From Oscillatoriales cyanobacterium (GTDB lineage Bacteria > Cyanobacteriota > Cyanobacteriia > Cyanobacteriales > Laspinemataceae), in the NCBI GenBank assembly GCA_011390955.1, contig JAABRM010000026.1, forward strand, positions 1-64,000: a DNA stretch of 64,000 nucleotides, read 5' to 3'. The stretch's first letter is position 1. Every line of letters starts with the position of its first letter. Made by a program: the position numbers and the translations under genes. This document shows, piece after piece, positions 8,287 through 17,650 of this stretch. Under the pieces are notes generated by a model that saw nothing but the letters and a program-made list of their open reading frames with translations, made no database searches and was not told the origin of the DNA.

Positions 8287-9015
8287 GTGAACATCCATCT
8301 GGAAAATATCTATAAACAATATGGAAAGCGGGTAATCGTCAAGCGAGTGAATCTCACCTTACAGCAAGGAGAGGTTGTGGGATTACTCGGCCCCAATGGA
8401 GCCGGAAAAACCACTACTTTTTACATCGCAACTGGTTTAGAAAAACCGCATCAAGGCCATGTCTGGCTGAATGAGTTAGAAATTACCCAATTATCCATCG
8501 ATCGAAGGGCTAATTTAGGGATTGCTTATCTCGCGCAAGAGGCGAGTATTTTTCGCCACCTGACTGTGCGACAAAATATTCTGTTAGTCTTGGAGCAAAG
8601 CAATATCCCTAAATCTGAATGGAGCGATCGCCTCAGCCAACTACTCCGTGAATTTCGCCTAGAAAAAGTATCATCAACTTTAGGCATTCAACTCTCAGGA
8701 GGAGAAAGACGGCGAGCCGAATTAGCGAGAGCTTTAGCGATGGGTTTCACTGGGCCAAAATTTCTCTTATTAGATGAACCTTTTGCTGGAGTCGATCCAA
8801 TTGCCGTATCAGAAATTCAGCAAATTATTGCTAAATTGCGTCAGAAAAATATCGGCATTTTAATCACCGATCACAATGTCCGTGAAACTTTGGCGATTAC
8901 AGACCGGGCTTATATTATGAGGGATGGAGAAATTCTGGCGAATGGTACTCCCGAACAACTATATAATAATCCGTTAGTGAGACAGTATTATTTAGGAGAA
9001 AAATTTAAAGTATAA
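8287..9015 (+). CDS. lptB: LPS export ABC transporter ATP-binding protein LptB
   Basis: A 242-residue ABC ATPase that powers lipopolysaccharide extraction from the inner membrane. Walker A GPNGAGKT is at 35-42, the Q-loop in YLAQEASIFRHLTV, the signature LSGGE at 136-140, Walker B FLLLDEPFAGVDP with Glu164, and the switch His in LITDHNVRET. The last residues (VRQYYLGEKF) are diagnostic of LptB. The start is GTG 8287 with AAGGA upstream; the next in-frame candidates would remove the first strand. It lies between lptA and the LptF/G permease gene, but a MITE-like element now separates it from the latter. Confidence 0.95.
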   Translation: MNIHLENIYKQYGKRVIVKRVNLTLQQGEVVGLLGPNGAGKTTTFYIATGLEKPHQGHVWLNELEITQLSIDRRANLGIAYLAQEASIFRHLTVRQNILLVLEQSNIPKSEWSDRLSQLLREFRLEKVSSTLGIQLSGGERRRAELARALAMGFTGPKFLLLDEPFAGVDPIAVSEIQQIIAKLRQKNIGILITDHNVRETLAITDRAYIMRDGEILANGTPEQLYNNPLVRQYYLGEKFKV

Positions 9016-9120
9016 ATATATAATTAATATTATAATTAAACTCAAAGAAATGGGAGAATAAGATTTAGTTGTGAAAAGACTTAGAAAATAAGATCGCGAT
9101 CGCCCGCCCATCCCACGATA

Positions 9121-9270
9121 TATAGTTATTTCAAGTAAGATTTCTCCAGCTATTGGAGATCGCTATATGTGAAAAAAACCGGTTTATTTCCTGTAAGGAT
9201 TCTAAGGTTGGGTTTCGTTCCTCAACCCAACCTACAGAATAATGTATCATTTTTATTTGAAAACACTATA
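9121..9270. repeat. MITE-like element, copy 2
   Basis: Terminal inverted repeats TATAGTTATTTCAAGTAAG (9121-9139) and its imperfect complement ending CACTATA (9270). From 9156 on it shares about 115 nt with the element at 54348-54677, including an internal hairpin (TTGGGTTTCGTT..AACCCAACCTACAG). The TA at each tip suggests a TA target duplication. It sits between lptB and the permease gene. Confidence 0.7.
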
Positions 9271-9303
9271 TCAAATAATCCTAATTATCCTAATATATAA
9301 AAT

Positions 9304-10482
9304 ATGACATTGTTTAATGGGATAAATGCTTCTAGCAATTCGAGTATTTTTTCTTTAAAAATTACCATGATGGATCGATATATTGTCCGAGAACTAATCG
9401 GTCCATTTCTGTTTGGGATTGGCGCGTTTTGTTCGGTGGGAGTATCTGTTGATAGTTTGTTTGAACTGATTCGCCAGGTGACAGAAAGAGGTCTGGCATG
9501 GGAAATCGCCATAGAAGTTTTTCTCTTGAAGCTGCCAGAATTTTTAGTGTTAGCCTTTCCCATGTCAATGTTGCTGGCCACCTTAATGGCTTACAGTCGA
9601 TTGTCTGCGGATAGTGAGTTAGTAGCATTACGGAGTTGTGGCGTCAGTGTTTATCGCTTAGTGTTTCCCGCTATTGTTGTGAGTTTATTAGTCACGGCCA
9701 TGACCTTTGCTTTTAATGAGGCGATCGTTCCCGTGGCCAACTACCAAGCTTCAACCACCTTAGAAAGAGCCTTAAAACGAGAGAAACTCCCTTTTCAAGA
9801 CCGCAATATTATCCATACAGAATTTGAAAGAGTCACCCAACCAGACGGCCAAAGAGTGAACGTGATGAAACGCTTATTCTATGCGGAACAGTTTGATGGG
9901 GAAAACATGAAAAATTTAACGATTTTAGACCGATCTGAGGCAGGACTGACCCAAATCATTTCCGCTGAATTAGCCAATTGGAATTTTTCCCAAAATAGCT
10001 GGGATTTTTTCAATGGCACGATTTATTTAATTGCTCCCGATGGTTCCTATCGCAATATTATTCGTTTCGATCGCCAACAACTCCAACTCCCTCGCACCCC
10101 TTTAGATTTAGCCAACCGAGGCCGAGATTATGGAGAAATGAATATTGCTCAAGCAAAAGAACGGCTGGCAATTCTGCGTCAGGGGGGCGATGAAGATGAA
10201 ATTCGCAAGATGGAAGTCCGAATTCAACAAAAATATGCCTTACCCTTTATTTGTGTGGTTTTTGCCTTGGTCGGTTCAACCCTCGGTATTCGGCCAAGAC
10301 GGGCTAGTAAAGCTACCAGTTTCGGGATTAGCATTTTGATCGTGTTTGGTTATTATTTATTAGCATTTTTAACTAATGCTTTAGGTCAAATTCAAATTTT
10401 GTCGCCGTTTCTGGCGGCTTGGCTGCCCAGCGGCATTGGTTTAACTATTGGGGGTTTTTTGCTATTCCGGGCTTCCCGGTAG
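9304..10482 (+). CDS. lptF: LptF/LptG family lipopolysaccharide export permease
   Basis: A 392-residue YjgP/YjgQ-family protein: about three N-terminal helices (PFLFGIGAFCSVGVSVDSLF), a periplasmic jellyroll-like middle of roughly 170 residues and three C-terminal helices. Conserved blocks include MDRYIVRELIGPFL, SADSELVALRSCGVSVYRLV and YALPFICVVFALVGSTLGIRP. Cyanobacteria usually have one such gene and probably use it in place of the LptF/LptG pair, so the F/G letter is a convention. The start is uncertain: ATG 9304, or ATG 9367/9370, which begins exactly at the conserved MDRYI. Neither has a good ribosome site. Confidence 0.88.
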   Translation: MTLFNGINASSNSSIFSLKITMMDRYIVRELIGPFLFGIGAFCSVGVSVDSLFELIRQVTERGLAWEIAIEVFLLKLPEFLVLAFPMSMLLATLMAYSRLSADSELVALRSCGVSVYRLVFPAIVVSLLVTAMTFAFNEAIVPVANYQASTTLERALKREKLPFQDRNIIHTEFERVTQPDGQRVNVMKRLFYAEQFDGENMKNLTILDRSEAGLTQIISAELANWNFSQNSWDFFNGTIYLIAPDGSYRNIIRFDRQQLQLPRTPLDLANRGRDYGEMNIAQAKERLAILRQGGDEDEIRKMEVRIQQKYALPFICVVFALVGSTLGIRPRRASKATSFGISILIVFGYYLLAFLTNALGQIQILSPFLAAWLPSGIGLTIGGFLLFRASR

Positions 10483-10949
10483 TAACAGGGTAAATCGCAA
10501 AATATTTATATTGTAGGGTGGGCAAAACTCCACCATCATATATGGTAGGTTAGGTAAAAGTTTTTGCCCACCCGAAGAATCTTAGGGGCTGTTGGATGAA
10601 TTGTTGTAAATGGTAAGTCTCTAAAATTATTGGTTTAAGAGGGTCTGGATCGGGAAATCAACCGCTAAAATATAAATAGAAGTTCCCAGTGGATCGGGAG
10701 GATTTTATCCGCTGAAAGCTAAGGATTAACATTTACACAGAGAAATATAGAGATAAATTTGTCCGGTTGGTGGCGGAAAAACATCAAAGAGTGTTTTTCT
10801 CCCTAATCCCGAACACCTAAGCGTCAAGGGGTCATTCTGGAAGCATCGCCAAAATTGAAGGGATGAGCGATCGCTTCTGGATTTTCTCTGACCAGATAAT
10901 GATTCATAATTATTCATACTTTAGAAAACAGCGATTTGGGGGTACGGTT
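10483..10949. other. Intergenic region with repeat and hairpin
   Basis: Holds the 85-bp repeat copy at 10503-10587 and a perfect 8-bp hairpin GAAAAACA (10776-10783) / TGTTTTTC (10792-10799). No gene is visible. A reading-frame extension of the downstream gene into 10863-10949 is judged non-coding. Confidence 0.5.
10503..10587. repeat. 85-bp hairpin repeat, copy 1
   Basis: Starts TATTTATATTGTAGGGTGGG and contains arms GGTGGGCAAAA and TTTTTGCCCACCC around a central TACCATATATGATGG-like palindrome. A near-identical copy in the same orientation is at 12521-12605. Confidence 0.85.
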
Positions 10950-12503
10950 ATGTCACAGGAAAATCAATTACCTGTTTCTCTGCGGAATCTCAGGGCAAAG
11001 CTACGCCCTCTGCGGCAACCGATTGTTTGGGGAACGATCGGACTGTTGGGCTTGTTTACCTTATTTAGTTGGGAATTGTGGTTCAACTCCACTGAGTTTT
11101 TCTGGGATGACGAATTCAGTCTCGAATCCTTTGGGGATCTCCAGGAAGAACAAAGTCAAGGCGATGCCTCAGACGCGATCGCCGCTGATATTGATAGCTC
11201 ATCAGTGCTCAAACAAGATATGAAGCTACTGGAAACTCCCCCGCCAGTTTTACCCAACCCACCATTGCCAGATCCAAAACCTCAAAAAAAGAACAATCGG
11301 AAACCAGAAAGATCGACTTCAACCCCTCCCACTGCACCCGCACCGGATCTGACAACTCAAAATGCTCAGGCATTGCCCAATATTTTATTAAGTGGTAACG
11401 CTAATCAATTGCAAGTGAGTGATTTGTTAAGAGCAAATAACTCAGGCAACGGGATGAATGCGATCGATAGTAGCGGCATGAATTTATGGTTAGGAAGCAG
11501 TGACATAAATGGCAACAATGGCAACGCAATTGCGGCCAACCAGAATAGTGGTGTAGGGACTGGAAATAATGGCATGACGATGAGTCCACTGCAAGAAGCG
11601 ATCATCCGCCGGTCAAGCAGCAATAGTCTGTCAACTGCCCCGGCAAATTCAGGTGCGATCGCCACGCCACAGACTCCCACAACCCCTGGATCTGCGGCTA
11701 CCTCTTCAACCTCTCCCTTACCAGTGGATGCCAATCAAAATGCGATCGGGGGGGCCACCGCATCCACTCAAACTAATCAACCCTTACCAAATGCTTCCAC
11801 AAACCTTTTTAATCTTTCTGGGACAACGGACACCAGTCCGACTGCGGCTCAAACCCCTGCCACACCTGGTGTCAGAGGGCAAGTCACCCCACAAGCGGAG
11901 TTATTAATGCCTTTATCCCCGGCATCTAGTCGGGGGGTCAACTCCTCTCAAAGAGGCTATAACCCTAATAACCAGTTAACCCAAGGCAATGATCCGAATC
12001 CGACCGCAACCAATTCCTACAACTCTTATCAATATCTATTACAATCTGGCGGCGCCAATCCGACCACAAGTGGGATTAACTCTCAGGGATTCGTCAATCC
12101 CAGAAGCACACCATCTTTAAGAACCCCGATCGCCTCACCGACTTACCCACCGACTTACAATCAACCCAATTTACCCGGTAATCAATCCCAGTTAACAAGT
12201 CCCAATGGTCAAAATTATGGTCAAAATTATGGTCAAAATTTAGGGACAATGACCCAACCCTCTGCACCCACAACCACCCAACCATTCGGACAGGGTACTC
12301 CGACCCTCCGTTCAGTGCCCATCCCGCAGGGAGTCCCAACCACTGCACCCAATGCCAACGGACTGACTCCTACCTCAGTGAATTCCACCGGGTCGCCGAA
12401 TTCCACGCCAACTCTACAACCAGCAGCACCATTTTCTGTTCCCCGTCCCATTCCCGGACGCTATATCGGCGGTGGAGAGATTAATACTTTTTCCAATCCT
12501 TGA
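10950..12503 (+). CDS. Single-pass membrane protein with long Asn/Pro/Thr/Ser-rich domain
   Basis: I do not recognise this protein. From ATG 10950 (GGGGG 7 nt upstream) it has 517 residues: a basic cytoplasmic N-terminus, one membrane helix (IVWGTIGLLGLFTLFSWELW) near residues 25-45, then about 465 residues of low complexity rich in Asn, Pro, Thr, Ser and Gln. Recognisable pieces are a Pro-rich segment (PPPVLPNPPLPDPKP), a NYGQ triplet repeat and the C-terminus RPIPGRYIGGGEINTF, which looks conserved rather than random. Topology suggests a periplasmic, wall-spanning tether or adaptor. It follows the lpt genes and is bracketed by two copies of an 85-bp repeat. Confidence 0.7.
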   Translation: MSQENQLPVSLRNLRAKLRPLRQPIVWGTIGLLGLFTLFSWELWFNSTEFFWDDEFSLESFGDLQEEQSQGDASDAIAADIDSSSVLKQDMKLLETPPPVLPNPPLPDPKPQKKNNRKPERSTSTPPTAPAPDLTTQNAQALPNILLSGNANQLQVSDLLRANNSGNGMNAIDSSGMNLWLGSSDINGNNGNAIAANQNSGVGTGNNGMTMSPLQEAIIRRSSSNSLSTAPANSGAIATPQTPTTPGSAATSSTSPLPVDANQNAIGGATASTQTNQPLPNASTNLFNLSGTTDTSPTAAQTPATPGVRGQVTPQAELLMPLSPASSRGVNSSQRGYNPNNQLTQGNDPNPTATNSYNSYQYLLQSGGANPTTSGINSQGFVNPRSTPSLRTPIASPTYPPTYNQPNLPGNQSQLTSPNGQNYGQNYGQNLGTMTQPSAPTTTQPFGQGTPTLRSVPIPQGVPTTAPNANGLTPTSVNSTGSPNSTPTLQPAAPFSVPRPIPGRYIGGGEINTFSNP

Positions 12504-12520
12504 AGTCAGTTATAGGAAAG

Positions 12521-12605
12521 TATTTATATTGTAGGGTGGGCAAAAGTTAACCATCATATATGGTAGGGTGGGTAAAATTTTTTGCCCACCCTACGAATGT
12601 TAGGG
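12521..12605. repeat. 85-bp hairpin repeat, copy 2
   Basis: Second, better-paired copy: TGTAGGGTGGGCAAAA pairs with TTTTGCCCACCCTACG. It begins 18 nt after the stop of the Asn/Pro-rich gene and could act as its terminator. Confidence 0.85.
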
Positions 12606-12650
12606 TCTGCGAGAAAAAGCGCGATCGCTGTCTTATGCCCAGAAAACCCC

Positions 12651-12691
12651 AAAAAAATCCTCCTTTTCCTTAAATAAGTAAAAGGAGGATT
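12651..12691 (-). terminator. Rho-independent terminator of icd
   Basis: Arms AATCCTCCTTTT (12656-12667) and AAAAGGAGGATT (12680-12691) are perfect over 12 bp. Read on the minus strand the stem is followed by a T run, 58 nt after the icd stop. Confidence 0.85.
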
Positions 12692-12748
12692 TCGTAAAAG
12701 AGAGTTAAATTCTTTTTCCCGACAGAGAATTAAGCTCTCAATGGCAAA

Positions 12749-14176
12749 TTAATCATTAAAGTGAGCAATAATTGCATCAGCAAATTCAGAACACTTCAGC
12801 GGGGGTTCTACGGGAGGTTCCATTAACCGAGCCAAATCGTAGGTTACTTCTCGGTGGGAAATCGCCGCACCCAGACCTTTTTTAATCAGATCAGCCGCTT
12901 CCTGCCAACCCATATATTCCAACATCATCACCCCGGACAGAATTAAAGATCCTGGGTTCACCCGGTCAAGACCAGCGTGTTTCGGTGCAGTGCCGTGGGT
13001 CGCTTCAAAAATGGCACATTCATCGCCAATATTCGCCCCTGGTCCCATGCCCAGACCACCGACCACAGCGGCAGCGGCATCAGAGAGATAATCTCCATTC
13101 AGATTCATCGTCGCCAGAATCGAATACTCTGCCGGTCGAGTTTGAATCTGTTGGAAAATACTATCGGCAATTCGGTCATTGACCATGATTTTTTCTTTCC
13201 ATTGGCCATTTCCGTGGCTATCCCAGATTGCCTTAAGGACATTTTCGACTTCTTGGCAAACTTCGGCTTGTTTCTCGCTGGTCAAGTTGTCATAACCGGG
13301 ATCGATTTTGCGAGCATTGTCTTCCAAGGTAATCTCTGGATGACGCTCTTTGTTGCTAAGAATCCAGGATTCTCTTTCGGTGACACAAGAGGAGCGAAAC
13401 TCCGTGGTAGCCAGTTCATAGCCCCAATCACGAAAGGCGCCTTCTGTATATTTCATAATGTTGCCTTTATGCACCAATGTCACCATTTGCTTCTCTTTTG
13501 GCAGACGCAAAGCGTGTTGAATGGCGCGACGAATCAAGCGTTGAGAGCCAGTTTTACTAATGGGTTTAATGCCGATCCCAGAGTCTAAGCGGATTTGCTT
13601 TTTGCCGTGTTCTGGGGTGGCGGGAATTAACTCTTGATTGAGAAGCTGAATCAGTTTGTCAGCAATTTCGCTACCTTGGCGCCACTCAATTCCTAAATAA
13701 ATATCTTCCGTATTTTCCCGATAGATGATTACATCCAGTTGCTCTGGGCTTTTATGGGGAGATGGGGTGCCATTATAGTATTTACACGGGCGAACGCAAG
13801 CGTAAAGGTCGTTAATTTGCCGTAAGGCCACATTCAGAGAACGGATACCGCCCCCAATGGGGGTAGTCAGAGGGCCTTTGATGGCTACGCCATATTCTTT
13901 GATGGCCTGGAGGGTATCTTCCGGTAAATATTGATAGGTGCCATAAGTTTCACAGGCTTCGTCTCCGGCATAAACCTTGAACCAGCTAATTTTGCGTTGG
14001 CCATTGTATGCCGTTTTCACCGCTGCATCGATGACTTTTTGTGAAGCTGGCCAGAGGTCAACCCCTGTACCATCTCCCCGAATAAATGGGATGATGGGGT
14101 TGTCGGGGACAATGGGTTCACCATTTTTAAAAGTTACGCGATCGCCGGTGGTGGGGGGTGTGATTTTCTCGTACAT
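12749..14176 (-). CDS. icd: Isocitrate dehydrogenase (NADP+)
   Basis: A 475-residue enzyme converting isocitrate to 2-oxoglutarate with NADP reduction; in cyanobacteria this supplies the carbon skeleton and signal for nitrogen assimilation. Motifs: [35 protein letters not shown] (substrate-binding Ser/Arg loop), [34 protein letters not shown] and [19 protein letters not shown]. The length equals that of the cyanobacterial enzymes. It starts at ATG 14176 and is monocistronic with a strong terminator. I searched the upstream region for a GTA-N8-TAC NtcA site and found none; NtcA control of icd is known in some cyanobacteria. Confidence 0.96.
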   Translation of the reverse strand: MYEKITPPTTGDRVTFKNGEPIVPDNPIIPFIRGDGTGVDLWPASQKVIDAAVKTAYNGQRKISWFKVYAGDEACETYGTYQYLPEDTLQAIKEYGVAIKGPLTTPIGGGIRSLNVALRQINDLYACVRPCKYYNGTPSPHKSPEQLDVIIYRENTEDIYLGIEWRQGSEIADKLIQLLNQELIPATPEHGKKQIRLDSGIGIKPISKTGSQRLIRRAIQHALRLPKEKQMVTLVHKGNIMKYTEGAFRDWGYELATTEFRSSCVTERESWILSNKERHPEITLEDNARKIDPGYDNLTSEKQAEVCQEVENVLKAIWDSHGNGQWKEKIMVNDRIADSIFQQIQTRPAEYSILATMNLNGDYLSDAAAAVVGGLGMGPGANIGDECAIFEATHGTAPKHAGLDRVNPGSLILSGVMMLEYMGWQEAADLIKKGLGAAISHREVTYDLARLMEPPVEPPLKCSEFADAIIAHFND

Positions 14177-14940
14177 ACTACCCGTTGAGTCTAGTTAAAA
14201 TTAGACAATCCTTCTTTGGTAGACTACATCATGTAATGCTTTGAGGTTTTGTTTCTTAAGCATTTTTCCTGAATTTTACCCCTAAAATCTCGAAATTTTG
14301 ACAATTTTACCCTCTGTGGTTCAGCGGTTTGTCAGGGCTTTCCCGTTACAGTCTTGAAGATTCTCCCATCAAATTTCAGCGCGGTAATTTCAATGCCGTA
14401 GACGCGAAGCGGCATCCGGTCGGTTAGGCTATATGCTTTGCCCTTACTACCTTGCCGATCGACCCACTCTTTCTTTGCATGAGTTCCTTTTCGCCGATCG
14501 GTCCAGATCGACTTATTCTCAGTTGCGTTCTATCATGTCCTAAGTCGATCGATCGCGATCGCTGCTGGGTTGGCCTCGCGCCTAGAACCCCAATAAACTT
14601 GTTTTGACTTTCGACTTAGGATGACAAATTCCCTAAACTGGGATCGCCGGGATGATTCGTTGAGAAAATTTAGGCATATTTTTTCTCAAAATTTATTTTC
14701 GAGGCTTCTGATTAAGTTTTGTTAATTAATCGAACATAATGCGAAATTTTATTAGATAATCAAAAATATATTAAAGCAAGAATAACCATAATTTATTTCG
14801 ATTAAATATTGATATTTTTCACAGGAACGTTAATCGTTGAACAACCTTGGATATAATGACGATTTCAAGAAAGATAATTAGCGAGAGAATCATCGATCAC
14901 CTCTTGAGATTATGTCAATGTCACCAGGAGAAAAAATGAA
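14177..14940. other. 764-bp divergent intergenic region icd / response regulator
   Basis: No gene seen. Two inverted repeats stand out: TCCTAAGTCGA (14538-14548) with TCGACTTAGGA (14611-14621), a 62-nt loop; and TTGAGAAAA (14660-14668) with TTTTCTCAA (14681-14689). The last 240 nt are very A/T-rich and probably carry the response-regulator promoter. A piece at about 14400 (GACGCGAAGCGGCATCCGG) resembles the dispersed-repeat vocabulary. Confidence 0.5.
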
Positions 14941-15699
14941 ATGAAAAAAATTTTAATTGTAGATGACGATCGCACTATACGGATGGCTTTACGACGACAC
15001 CTAGAAAACCAGGGATATGTCGTTGCTGATGCCAAATCGGGGGTAGAGGCGTTAAAATCTTTCGAGACAGAAATGCCAGATTTAGTGGTATCCGATGTAA
15101 TGATGCCAGAAATGGATGGGTTTGAATTTTGCCGCCGCCTCCGCACCACTCCATCAGGGCAATTAATCCCATTTATATTTTTAAGTTCTTTGGGAGAACT
15201 TGATGACCGCATAGAAGGCCATGAGATTGGTGCAGATGATTATTTAATTAAACCCTTTGAACCGAGGGAATTAGTGGCGAAAATTGAAGCTCAATTAGAA
15301 CGCAGTCGCCGGATTTACTCGGAAATGGTTCGGTTAATGCAGCAGATGGCAGGAGGAGATCAAAAAGTTAGTTCACCCTCTTTAATCCCTGTTTCCGGGA
15401 TGAAAAGCGATCCGCGCCAGCATCAATCAAATTCAATTCAAAACAAATACCCAATCATATCACCCAGACCGGAGGCTTCCCCAGACCCGTTGCCCTTGAC
15501 CCCGGCAGAAGCTAGAGTGTTTTGGGAAGTGATTCAAGGGAGTACCAATAAAGAAATTGCCGAACGTTTATTTATCAGTCCTCGGACGGTACAAACTCAT
15601 TTGCGTCATATTTTGAGCAAGTTGGAGTTGGAAAATCGGGGTCAATTAATTCGGTTTGCTTTTGAACATGGATACGAGACACCACCAGATCCTCAATAA
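14941..15699 (+). CDS. NarL/LuxR-type response regulator
   Basis: A 252-residue two-component regulator. The receiver domain spans 1-120 with acidic pocket IVDDD (6-10), phospho-acceptor Asp52 in SDVMMPEMDG and Lys104 in YLIKPFEP. A linker of about 60 residues rich in Ser, Pro and Gln leads to a LuxR-type helix-turn-helix at 185-245 (LTPAEARVFW..STNKEIAERLFISPRTVQTHL). It is expected to bind DNA when phosphorylated. AGGAG lies 10 nt before the ATG. No cognate kinase is adjacent; the GAF pseudokinase and HK genes downstream are candidates only by distance. Related cyanobacterial regulators exist, but I cannot assign a name. Confidence 0.9.
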   Translation: MKKILIVDDDRTIRMALRRHLENQGYVVADAKSGVEALKSFETEMPDLVVSDVMMPEMDGFEFCRRLRTTPSGQLIPFIFLSSLGELDDRIEGHEIGADDYLIKPFEPRELVAKIEAQLERSRRIYSEMVRLMQQMAGGDQKVSSPSLIPVSGMKSDPRQHQSNSIQNKYPIISPRPEASPDPLPLTPAEARVFWEVIQGSTNKEIAERLFISPRTVQTHLRHILSKLELENRGQLIRFAFEHGYETPPDPQ

Positions 15700-15727
15700 C
15701 CCAACAAATAAATCTCTAATTCCCGGA

Positions 15728-15962
15728 TTTATTCGTTATTCGGTATTCGTTATTCGTTATTCGGTATTCGTTATTCGTTATTCGTTATTCGTTATTACAG
15801 ATAACAACTAACAACAACCAACAACCAACAACCAACAACCAACAACAACCAACAACCAACAACCAACAACCAACAACAACCAACAACCAACAACCAACAA
15901 CCAACAACCAACAACCAACAACCAACAACAACCAACAACCAACAACCAACAACCAACAACAA
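15728..15962. repeat. Tandem repeat tract: TATTCGTT units then ACAACCA units
   Basis: About 70 bp of TTATTCGT/TATTCGGT units (15728-15797) are followed by about 160 bp of ACAACCA-type heptamers with interspersed CAACAAC phase shifts. The tract ends only 15 nt before the rfaE2 start codon. Confidence 0.95.
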
Positions 15963-15976
15963 GTAATTAATACAAT

Positions 15977-16471
15977 ATGTATTCTGGTCTTTATACTTTA
16001 GATGAATTAACCAGAGCGATCGCCTCTGAACCCGATCGGTGGCGTCCCCTGGTGTTTACCAATGGCTGCTTTGATTTACTCCATGTGGGTCATGTCCGCT
16101 ATTTACAAAAGGCCAAAGCTTTGGGGCGATCGCTCATTATTGGTTTAAATAGCGATCGGTCCGTGCAAACAATCAAGCCATCCACTGCCGGAAAACCCTC
16201 GCGACCAATTGTCCCTGAATTGCAACGGGCTGAGGTACTCTGTGCCCTGAAACCAGTCGATGCCGTGGTCATCTTCGATCGGCCTACCGCCACCTCTCTG
16301 ATTTCATCTCTGCAACCAGATATTTATGTCAAAGGCGGTGACTATACCCTGGAAACCCTGCCGGAAGCCCCAGTGGTTCAAGCTTATGGGGGTCATATTG
16401 AACTTGTGAAAGTAGAAGTCAACTCTTCCACCACCGGAATCATTAATCGGATTTTACAAGCACAGAAATAA
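15977..16471 (+). CDS. rfaE2: D-glycero-beta-D-manno-heptose 1-phosphate adenylyltransferase
   Basis: A 164-residue nucleotidyltransferase equivalent to the C-terminal domain of HldE: it makes ADP-heptose for cell-surface polysaccharide. The signature GCFDLLHVGHVRYL places the catalytic HxGH at 36-39; GLNSDRSVQ, VDAVVIFDRPTA and DIYVKGGDY follow in the usual order and the ISTTGII-like end is SSTTGIINRIL. No kinase (hldA-like) partner is in the window. ATG 15977 has no ribosome site because the upstream sequence is a tandem repeat tract, so translation may be weak or depend on tract length. Confidence 0.93.
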   Translation: MYSGLYTLDELTRAIASEPDRWRPLVFTNGCFDLLHVGHVRYLQKAKALGRSLIIGLNSDRSVQTIKPSTAGKPSRPIVPELQRAEVLCALKPVDAVVIFDRPTATSLISSLQPDIYVKGGDYTLETLPEAPVVQAYGGHIELVKVEVNSSTTGIINRILQAQK

Positions 16472-16621
16472 TCAGCCGGTCTAAGATAATGAGACAATAG
16501 GAAAATCTGAGGTTTCAACTTCATATCCAGTGGCACCGATTGCTTAATGCGTCCAGGTTCAAGTTCACTGGGTTTACTTGTGCCTCTGAAAATAGCAACT
16601 GTCGATCCTCAACAAGCCTTC

Positions 16622-17341
16622 ATGACTGACTCAACAACTTCTACGATACCGGATGCTACTTTGGATTTTACCGAACTGGCCTCCAAGTTAAGAACGAATA
16701 ATGAAAAAAACCAGATTAGCGTGATTTCTCAACTGGCTAAAGCTGGTGGGGATGGTCTGAGAGTGTTGCGGGAATTTTTGGCAGAACGCGGCTCAACTAC
16801 CCCGAACTCCATCGATGGGAGAGTTTACCAACTCCTTTATACATCGGAAGACCCGGTATCCGCTGAATTTTTGCGTTCCGCATTTCCCCACGGTCTGATT
16901 CCCACTCCGAGCGATCGCCAGATCGACTACAGTCCCTTACAAAAGCTGCTGGCAGCGGCAGACTTCCAATCCGCTGACAGAACCACCATGAAATTACTTT
17001 GTGAACTGGCAGGCCCTGCTGCGGTGCAAAGAAAGTGGCTATATTTTACTGAAGTTGATACGATTCCCGCAACCGATTTACAAACTATTAATACTTTATG
17101 GCAATTGTATTCCGGGGATAAGTTTGGATTTACTGTCCAGCGAGAAATTTGGCTCGGTGTCGGGAAAATGTGGGACAAGATGTGGCCAAAAATTGGCTGG
17201 AAAAATGGCAATACCTGGACAAGATATCCCCAAGAATTTACTTGGGATTTGACTGCCCCCAGAGGTCATTTGCCTCTTTCCAATCAGTTACGCGGGGTTA
17301 GGGTGATGGAAAAACTCCTCTCTCATCCTGCATGGGATTAG
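16622..17341 (+). CDS. gun4: Mg-chelatase regulator GUN4
   Basis: A 239-residue tetrapyrrole-binding protein that stimulates magnesium chelatase in chlorophyll synthesis. Residues 15-90 form the N-terminal helical bundle found in cyanobacterial Gun4 (ELASKLRTNNEKNQI..LREFLAERG). The GUN4 core follows: IDYSPLQKLLAAADFQSAD, LLCELAGPAAVQRKWLYFTE, LWPKIGWKNGNTWTR-like residues and FTWDLTAPRGHLPLSNQLRG. The length is close to that of Synechocystis Gun4. ATG 16622 begins the conserved protein; an in-frame ATG 75 nt upstream would add an unrelated extension. A tandem-repeat tract starts right after the stop. Confidence 0.93.
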   Translation: MTDSTTSTIPDATLDFTELASKLRTNNEKNQISVISQLAKAGGDGLRVLREFLAERGSTTPNSIDGRVYQLLYTSEDPVSAEFLRSAFPHGLIPTPSDRQIDYSPLQKLLAAADFQSADRTTMKLLCELAGPAAVQRKWLYFTEVDTIPATDLQTINTLWQLYSGDKFGFTVQREIWLGVGKMWDKMWPKIGWKNGNTWTRYPQEFTWDLTAPRGHLPLSNQLRGVRVMEKLLSHPAWD

Positions 17342-17345
17342 TCAA

Positions 17346-17562
17346 ATTTGTTGTTGGTTGTTGGTTGTTGGTTGATGGTTGATGGTTGTTGGTTGATGGT
17401 TGTTGGTTGATGGTTGTTGGCAAGTTGTTTGTTCTTGGTTCTTTGTTCTTGGTTATTGGTTCTTCAACAATCAACAATCAACTTGCCAACAATCAACAAT
17501 CAACTTGCCAACAATCAACAATCAACCAAGAACAATCAACAATCAACCAAGAACAATCAACA
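17346..17562. repeat. TTGTTGG / CCAACAA tandem repeat tract
   Basis: TTGTTGG heptamers with TTGATGG variants (17346-17465) are followed by the complementary CAACAATCAAC units, so the whole tract can fold into a long imperfect hairpin. It fills the gun4 to pseudokinase interval. Confidence 0.95.
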
Positions 17563-17650
17563 GGCATAAAATTTGTAGCATTAATAGCCATAAAGCTACC
17601 CTACACCCTTGAATAGATGTCATTGTTGTCTATGGCAACCTTAAACTCTT

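Noticed and set aside
12977-13588. 203-codon plus-strand frame opposite icd
   Set aside because: Entirely antisense to a highly conserved enzyme; no ribosome site and no recognisable domain.
14177-14940. NtcA site upstream of icd
   Set aside because: Searched for GTA-N8-TAC near the icd start; only wrong spacings were found.
15798-15962. ACAACCA array as a possible CRISPR
   Set aside because: Units are 7-8 bp with no unique spacers, and no cas gene is in the window; it is a short tandem repeat.
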